A program made the position numbers and the translations under genes. A model generated the notes under the pieces. The model made no database searches and was not told the origin of the DNA. It worked only from the letters and a program-made list of their open reading frames with translations. A DNA stretch of 64,000 nucleotides from an uncultured Collinsella sp. (GTDB taxonomy: Bacteria; Actinomycetota; Coriobacteriia; Coriobacteriales; Coriobacteriaceae): NCBI GenBank assembly GCA_902490405.1, contig CABUDS010000002.1, positions 46,453-110,452 of the forward strand, in the 5' to 3' direction. This document shows positions 61,033 through 64,000 of this stretch, in pieces (the first letter of the stretch is position 1; the number at the start of each line of letters is the position of its first letter).

Positions 61033-61803
61033 ATGAAGATTGGATTTGTCGGTTTTGGCAATATGGCGAGCGCTATGGCCGATGGCTGGATCGCTGCCGG
61101 TGTAGCTGTGAGCGACATGTGCGCCTGCGCGGGTCGCTACGACGCACTGGTTGAGCGCTGCGAGGCGCGCGGAATGGTCGCCTGCCACGATGCCGCCGAG
61201 GTTGTCGCCGCATCCGATATCGTGGTCGCTGCGGTCAAACCGTACATGATCGAGAAGGTATTCGCTCCGCTCAAGGATGCTCTTGCCAAAAAGGTCGTTC
61301 TGTCGGTTGCCTGGACCTGGGACAGTGCCAAGTGGGAGCAGGTCCTGCCGGGCGTCGCGCATATCTCGACGGTGCCCAACACGCCGGTTTCGGTGGGCGA
61401 GGGCGTCATCGCCTGCGAGAAGGCTTCGACGCTTAACGACGAGCAGCGTGCTGTGGTGCTCGACCTGCTCGGTAAGCTTGGCGCTGTCGTCGAGCTCGAC
61501 ACAAGCCTGCTGTTTGTGGGCGGCACGGTGGGTGGTTGCGCTCCGGCGTTTGTCGCCATGGCAATCGAGGCCCTGGGCGATGCGGCGGTCAAGCACGGTA
61601 TCCCGCGTGCGGATGCTTATCGCATTGTGAGCCAGATGGTGCTGGGTACGGCAAAGCTGCAGCTTGCAACTGGCCAGCATCCTGCGGCGATGAAGGATGC
61701 CGTATGCTCGCCCGGTGGTGCCACCATCAAGGGCGTCGTTGCGCTCGAGGACGCCGGCATGCGCAGCGCCCTGGTCAAGGCAATCGACGCAACCCTCCAG
61801 TAA
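61033..61803 (+). CDS. proC: Pyrroline-5-carboxylate reductase
   Basis: 256 aa. The last step of proline synthesis, NAD(P)H-dependent. Rossmann start KIGFVGFGNMASAM, then AVKPYMIEKVF, VPNTPVSVGEG and the C-terminal SPGGATIKGVVALEDAGMRSAL signature. The ATG at 61033 gives the normal N-terminus; AAAGGA is nine bases upstream. Its TAA is the first base triplet of a terminator-like repeat. Confidence 0.95.
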   Translation: MKIGFVGFGNMASAMADGWIAAGVAVSDMCACAGRYDALVERCEARGMVACHDAAEVVAASDIVVAAVKPYMIEKVFAPLKDALAKKVVLSVAWTWDSAKWEQVLPGVAHISTVPNTPVSVGEGVIACEKASTLNDEQRAVVLDLLGKLGAVVELDTSLLFVGGTVGGCAPAFVAMAIEALGDAAVKHGIPRADAYRIVSQMVLGTAKLQLATGQHPAAMKDAVCSPGGATIKGVVALEDAGMRSALVKAIDATLQ

Positions 61804-61842
61804 AACCGACCAAAAAAGGGACAGGTTTATGTTGGCAGGTTT
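61802..61842 (+). repeat. Terminator-like repeat after proC, arms mismatched
   Basis: Begins at the proC stop: arm AACCGACC, core AAAAAGGGACAGGTTTAT, arm GGCAGGTT. The arms are not complementary to each other but each is complementary to an arm of the copy at 62703-62741. Confidence 0.8.
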
Positions 61843-61847
61843 TTCCT

Positions 61848-61856
61848 GCGGTTTTG
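61848..61856 (+). repeat. Left 9-bp target duplication of the IS remnant
   Basis: GCGGTTTTG, identical to 62626-62634, directly outside the left terminal inverted repeat. Confidence 0.85.
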
Positions 61857-61887
61857 GGCTTATAGGACATAATGTGTGTCCATGTTG

Positions 61888-61918
61888 GGGGCATCGGCGC
61901 AGGTCGATGCCCCTTTTT
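61888..61918 (+). terminator. Terminator inside the left end of the IS element
   Basis: GGGGCATCG (61888-61896) pairs with CGATGCCCC (61905-61913), then T5. It would shield the element's gene from outside transcription. Confidence 0.85.
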
Positions 61919-62042
61919 CAACCGTTTAAATTCCGCGCCCGCTTTTAACCGCTCGGACAGAATGTGTGTCCGGTTGCCTATCGTTCCCGCAGGTTGATAA
62001 CCTTTTCCGGAACCGTTAAATACCCTTTCGGAAGAGGTGCCC

Positions 62043-62576
62043 ATGAAGGCCGTTTATTGCCCCTACTGCGGCGGTCGGACCAAGCGCAACGTCAGGACCT
62101 CATCGGGGTCCCAGCGGTGGAGGTGCACGGCCTGCGGCGCGTCGACGACGGTGAGGTACGACGACACGGCGACGAGGCTGGACGAGTTCCTCGGGTGGCT
62201 CCTCTCCAAGGACTCCCAGGCGGCGATGCCGGGCGGCGGGCCGTCCTTCAGGCGCAGGACGGCCGAGTTCTGGAAGGTCTGGCCCATGATCGAGGGAGGG
62301 GTGAACTCGCAGCTGAGGACCGTCCTGCACAACCACCGGGGGCTGACGTCGGTCAAGCGCGTGAGGGCGGTGTTCTGGTGGTGCCACGCGCACTCGGGGG
62401 ACGCGAGGACGGCGCGCGAGAAGCTCGCCGCGATGCCGACCGACGCGGACATCGACATATTGTTCAGCGTCTACTCCGCCTCGCCGTCGCTCGAGGACGG
62501 AGGGCCGGAGTGGGGCGACAGGGCCGTGTGGGAGGACCTCCACCTCAGGGGCCCGTACCCGTTCTGGCTTGATTAA
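62043..62576 (+). pseudogene. Internally deleted IS256-family transposase (variant Zn-binding type)
   Basis: 177 aa in an open frame. The N-terminus is the zinc ribbon YCPYCGGRTKR, then RWRCTACGAS, and the following RLDEFLGWLLSKDSQAAMPGG; the C-terminus (from about residue 80, IEGGVNSQLRTVLHNHRGL) is the family's end, including VFWWCHAHSGD. The catalytic DDE core between them is missing, joined in frame after FWKVWPM. Frequent AGG codons for arginine differ from the neighbours, which use CGC, a sign of transfer. Confidence 0.8.
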
Positions 62577-62625
62577 TGGATGGAAACGGATGTTCTATCG
62601 GGACACACATTTTGTCCTATAAGCC

Positions 62626-62634
62626 GCGGTTTTG
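62626..62634 (+). repeat. Right 9-bp target duplication of the IS remnant
   Basis: GCGGTTTTG, the partner of 61848-61856. Confidence 0.85.
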
Positions 62635-62647
62635 TCCTTTTAGCGAA

Positions 62648-62688
62648 AAGTGCCCCGCAACTGGCTCAATTCCAGTTGCGGGGCACTT
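62648..62688. terminator. Strong hairpin downstream of the IS remnant
   Basis: A perfect 17-bp stem (62648-62664 with 62672-62688) and seven-base loop; AAAA precedes it, giving a T run on the minus strand. Confidence 0.75.
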
Positions 62689-62702
62689 GCGTTTGCCCAG
62701 AT

Positions 62703-62741
62703 AAAACCGACCAAAATAAACCTGTCCCTTTTTGGCAGGTT
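62703..62741 (-). repeat. Second terminator-like repeat, arms mismatched
   Basis: Read on the minus strand it starts at the stop codon of the small membrane protein gene: arm CCTGCC, core AAAAAGGGACAGGTTTAT, arm GGTCGG. Its core is inverted relative to the copy at 61802-61842 while the outer arms read the same on the plus strand. Confidence 0.8.
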
Positions 62742-62913
62742 AGTCCCAGAAGCTGTCTTCTTCGTCCTCGGACTTGGGGCCGCGGTCGACATACATCTTA
62801 TGGGTGCGCTTCTCCATTACAAAGGCAATAATCGCAAACAGCAGGATGCCGCCGGCGAAAAGGATGGCAAAACCGGTGCGGGTGCCAAACAAAAAGGAAA
62901 AAACTGCGTCCAT
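62740..62913 (-). CDS. Small membrane protein, 57 aa
   Basis: Starts MDAVFSFLFGTRTGFAIL; one membrane segment (about residues 14-33) is followed by a charged cytoplasmic tail ending EDEEDSFWD. AAGG lies seven bases upstream of the ATG. It is short and divergent from serS, sharing a 111-bp promoter region. No family recognised; single-pass small proteins with an acidic tail are common in this lineage's core genome, I infer. Its stop codon begins the repeat at 62703-62741. Confidence 0.75.
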   Translation of the reverse strand: MDAVFSFLFGTRTGFAILFAGGILLFAIIAFVMEKRTHKMYVDRGPKSEDEEDSFWD

Positions 62914-63024
62914 TGGGTGCCTTCTTGCGTAGTTGAGTTGGGTCGTAAACGCTCATAAGTATATACTTGCCCATACATGTACAAGGTTGCAACCTAAATG
63001 GAATGTATATCGCCGGAGGATCTA

Positions 63025-64000
63025 ATGCTTGATATCAAGTTTGTTCGCGAGAACCCCGATGCCATCGATGTCGCCATGGCTAACCGCCAGACGTCTTGGG
63101 ATCGCGAGAAGTTCTTTGAGCTCGACGACGAGCGTCGTGCCGTCATCACCGAGGTTGAGGAACTTCAAGCCACGCGCAATGCCGAGTCCAAGAAGATCGG
63201 CGCCCTGATGAAGGAGGGCAAGAAGGACGAGGCCGAGGCCGCCAAGGAGGCCGTGCGCGCCGTCAACGAGAAGATTGACGGTCTGGCCGAGCGCCGCACC
63301 GCCCTCGAGCAGGAGCAGTACGACTTCATGGCTCACCTGCCCAACATTCCTTGCGAGGCCACGCCGTACGGCAAGGACGAGGACGAGAACATCGAGCGTC
63401 GTCGTTGGGGCACCCCGCGCGAGTTCGACTTCGACTTTAAGCCGCACTGGGATCTGGGCACCGACCTCGACATCCTTGACTTCGAGCGCGGCAACAAGCT
63501 CTCCGGCAGCCGCTTCACCGTTCTCGGTGGCGCCGGCGCCCGTCTTGAGCGCGCCCTCATCAACTTCTTCCTCGATACGCACACCAGCCGTGGTTTTAAG
63601 GAGTGGTGGCCGCCCATCGTCGTCAAGCGTCAGACCATGTTCGGCACGGGCCAGCTGCCCAAGTTCGAGGACGACGCCTATCACGTCTCGGGCGACAACT
63701 TCCTGATCCCCACCGCCGAGGTCGTGCTCACCAACCTGCACGCCGGTGAGGTCCTCGACGCCGATACCCTGCCGCGCCGCTACACCGCCTTCACCCCCTG
63801 CTTCCGCGAGGAGGCCGGCTCCGCTGGTCGCGATACCCGCGGCATCATTCGCCAGCACGAGTTCGACAAGGTTGAGATGGTAAAGTTTGCCAAGCCGGAG
63901 GAGTCCGACGAGGAGCTCGAGAGCATGACCGCCGAGGCCGAGTTCCTGCTGCAGCAGCTGGGTCTTCCGTATCGCGTGATTAGCCTGTGCACCGGCGACC
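63025..64000 (+). CDS. serS: Serine--tRNA ligase, 3'-truncated by the window
   Basis: The first 325 codons. N-terminal tRNA-binding coiled coil (about residues 25-105, with VEELQATRNAESKKIG) and the start of the class II core: motif 2 region FREEAGSAGRDTRGIIRQHEF. ATG with GGAGG six bases upstream; MLDIKFVRENPDAI is the standard start. Motif 3 lies beyond the window. Confidence 0.96.
   Translation, partial: MLDIKFVRENPDAIDVAMANRQTSWDREKFFELDDERRAVITEVEELQATRNAESKKIGALMKEGKKDEAEAAKEAVRAVNEKIDGLAERRTALEQEQYDFMAHLPNIPCEATPYGKDEDENIERRRWGTPREFDFDFKPHWDLGTDLDILDFERGNKLSGSRFTVLGGAGARLERALINFFLDTHTSRGFKEWWPPIVVKRQTMFGTGQLPKFEDDAYHVSGDNFLIPTAEVVLTNLHAGEVLDADTLPRRYTAFTPCFREEAGSAGRDTRGIIRQHEFDKVEMVKFAKPEESDEELESMTAEAEFLLQQLGLPYRVISLCTGD

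Larger units (their letters stand above)
61857..62625 (+). mobile_element. IS256-type element, internally deleted (769 bp)
   Basis: Terminal inverted repeats 61857-61881 and 62601-62625 match at 24 of 25 positions and are flanked by a 9-bp target duplication, as expected for the IS256 family. The inside holds a shortened transposase gene, a terminator (61888-61918) near the left end and a second copy of the inner end sequence (GGACAGAATGTGTGTCC at 61955-61971). It is non-autonomous but could be mobilised by a full copy elsewhere. Confidence 0.85.

Noticed and set aside
61964..62572. Alternative-frame protein over the IS element
   Set aside because: Arg/Gly-rich shadow; the frame at 62043 has the zinc ribbon and family C-terminus.

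Overview
The window is 64 kb of GC-rich chromosome from a Gram-positive actinobacterium. Protein style and gene content point to Collinsella or a close relative in the Coriobacteriia: SipW-type secretion, a secretin-free Tad pilus operon, IS256 'variant Zn-binding' remnants and several lineage-specific palindromic repeats. The genus is inferred; no marker rRNA lies in the window.

Layout. (1) 1-20.1 kb is an accessory region built around SipW-type secretion. Seven TasA/camelysin-like proteins (the first cut by the window edge) lie in two blocks, 2-3488 and 11026-14558. The second block runs into a tight operon of an ER-type signal peptidase, a membrane-anchored McrB-like AAA ATPase, a DUF2357-like coiled-coil protein and a second ER-type signal peptidase (14619-20117). 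Between the blocks sit a divergent Sau3AI-type restriction-modification pair, a DUF4143 ATPase behind four 23-bp tandem repeats, a DUF5710 protein, a nuclease-like protein, a 182-bp palindrome and tRNA-Val. (2) 20.2-31.1 kb is mostly housekeeping: an EamA transporter, a DUF4012 protein, glmM, an M32 carboxypeptidase, and pheST under a Phe T-box. (3) 31.4-42.5 kb holds a cobalt/nickel ECF transporter (cbiMQO), a phospholipase C-like protein, a second nuclease-like paralogue, pyk, a Ca2+-type P-ATPase with a structured leader, and rsgA. (4) 42.75-52.3 kb is a complete Tad/Flp pilus operon (cpaB, cpaE/tadZ, cpaF/tadA, tadB, tadC, flp pilin, TadE/TadG-like proteins) ending in a DUF192 gene, followed by a BrnT-like toxin gene with a one-base frameshift and its ribbon-helix-helix antitoxin. 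(5) 53-64 kb carries tRNA-Phe, a GH5-like protein, rsmI, metG, rsmA, tatD, tRNA-Leu, an SPFH protein, rlmH, proC, a deleted IS256-type element and the start of serS.

The best candidate for an undescribed system is the SipW locus. Two signal peptidases with unusual cytoplasmic coiled-coil tails bracket, with overlapping genes, an McrBC-like pair in which the ATPase has gained membrane anchors and the McrC-like partner appears to have a long coiled coil instead of a nuclease. The same operon supplies the exported substrates, so I infer a membrane machine that processes or assembles a surface fibre. Other notable signals: two homologous small elements that duplicated the 3' ends of tRNA-Phe and tRNA-Leu; a 0.9-kb inversion inferred from swapped terminator arms beside proC; and a GH5 protein missing its acid/base glutamate.
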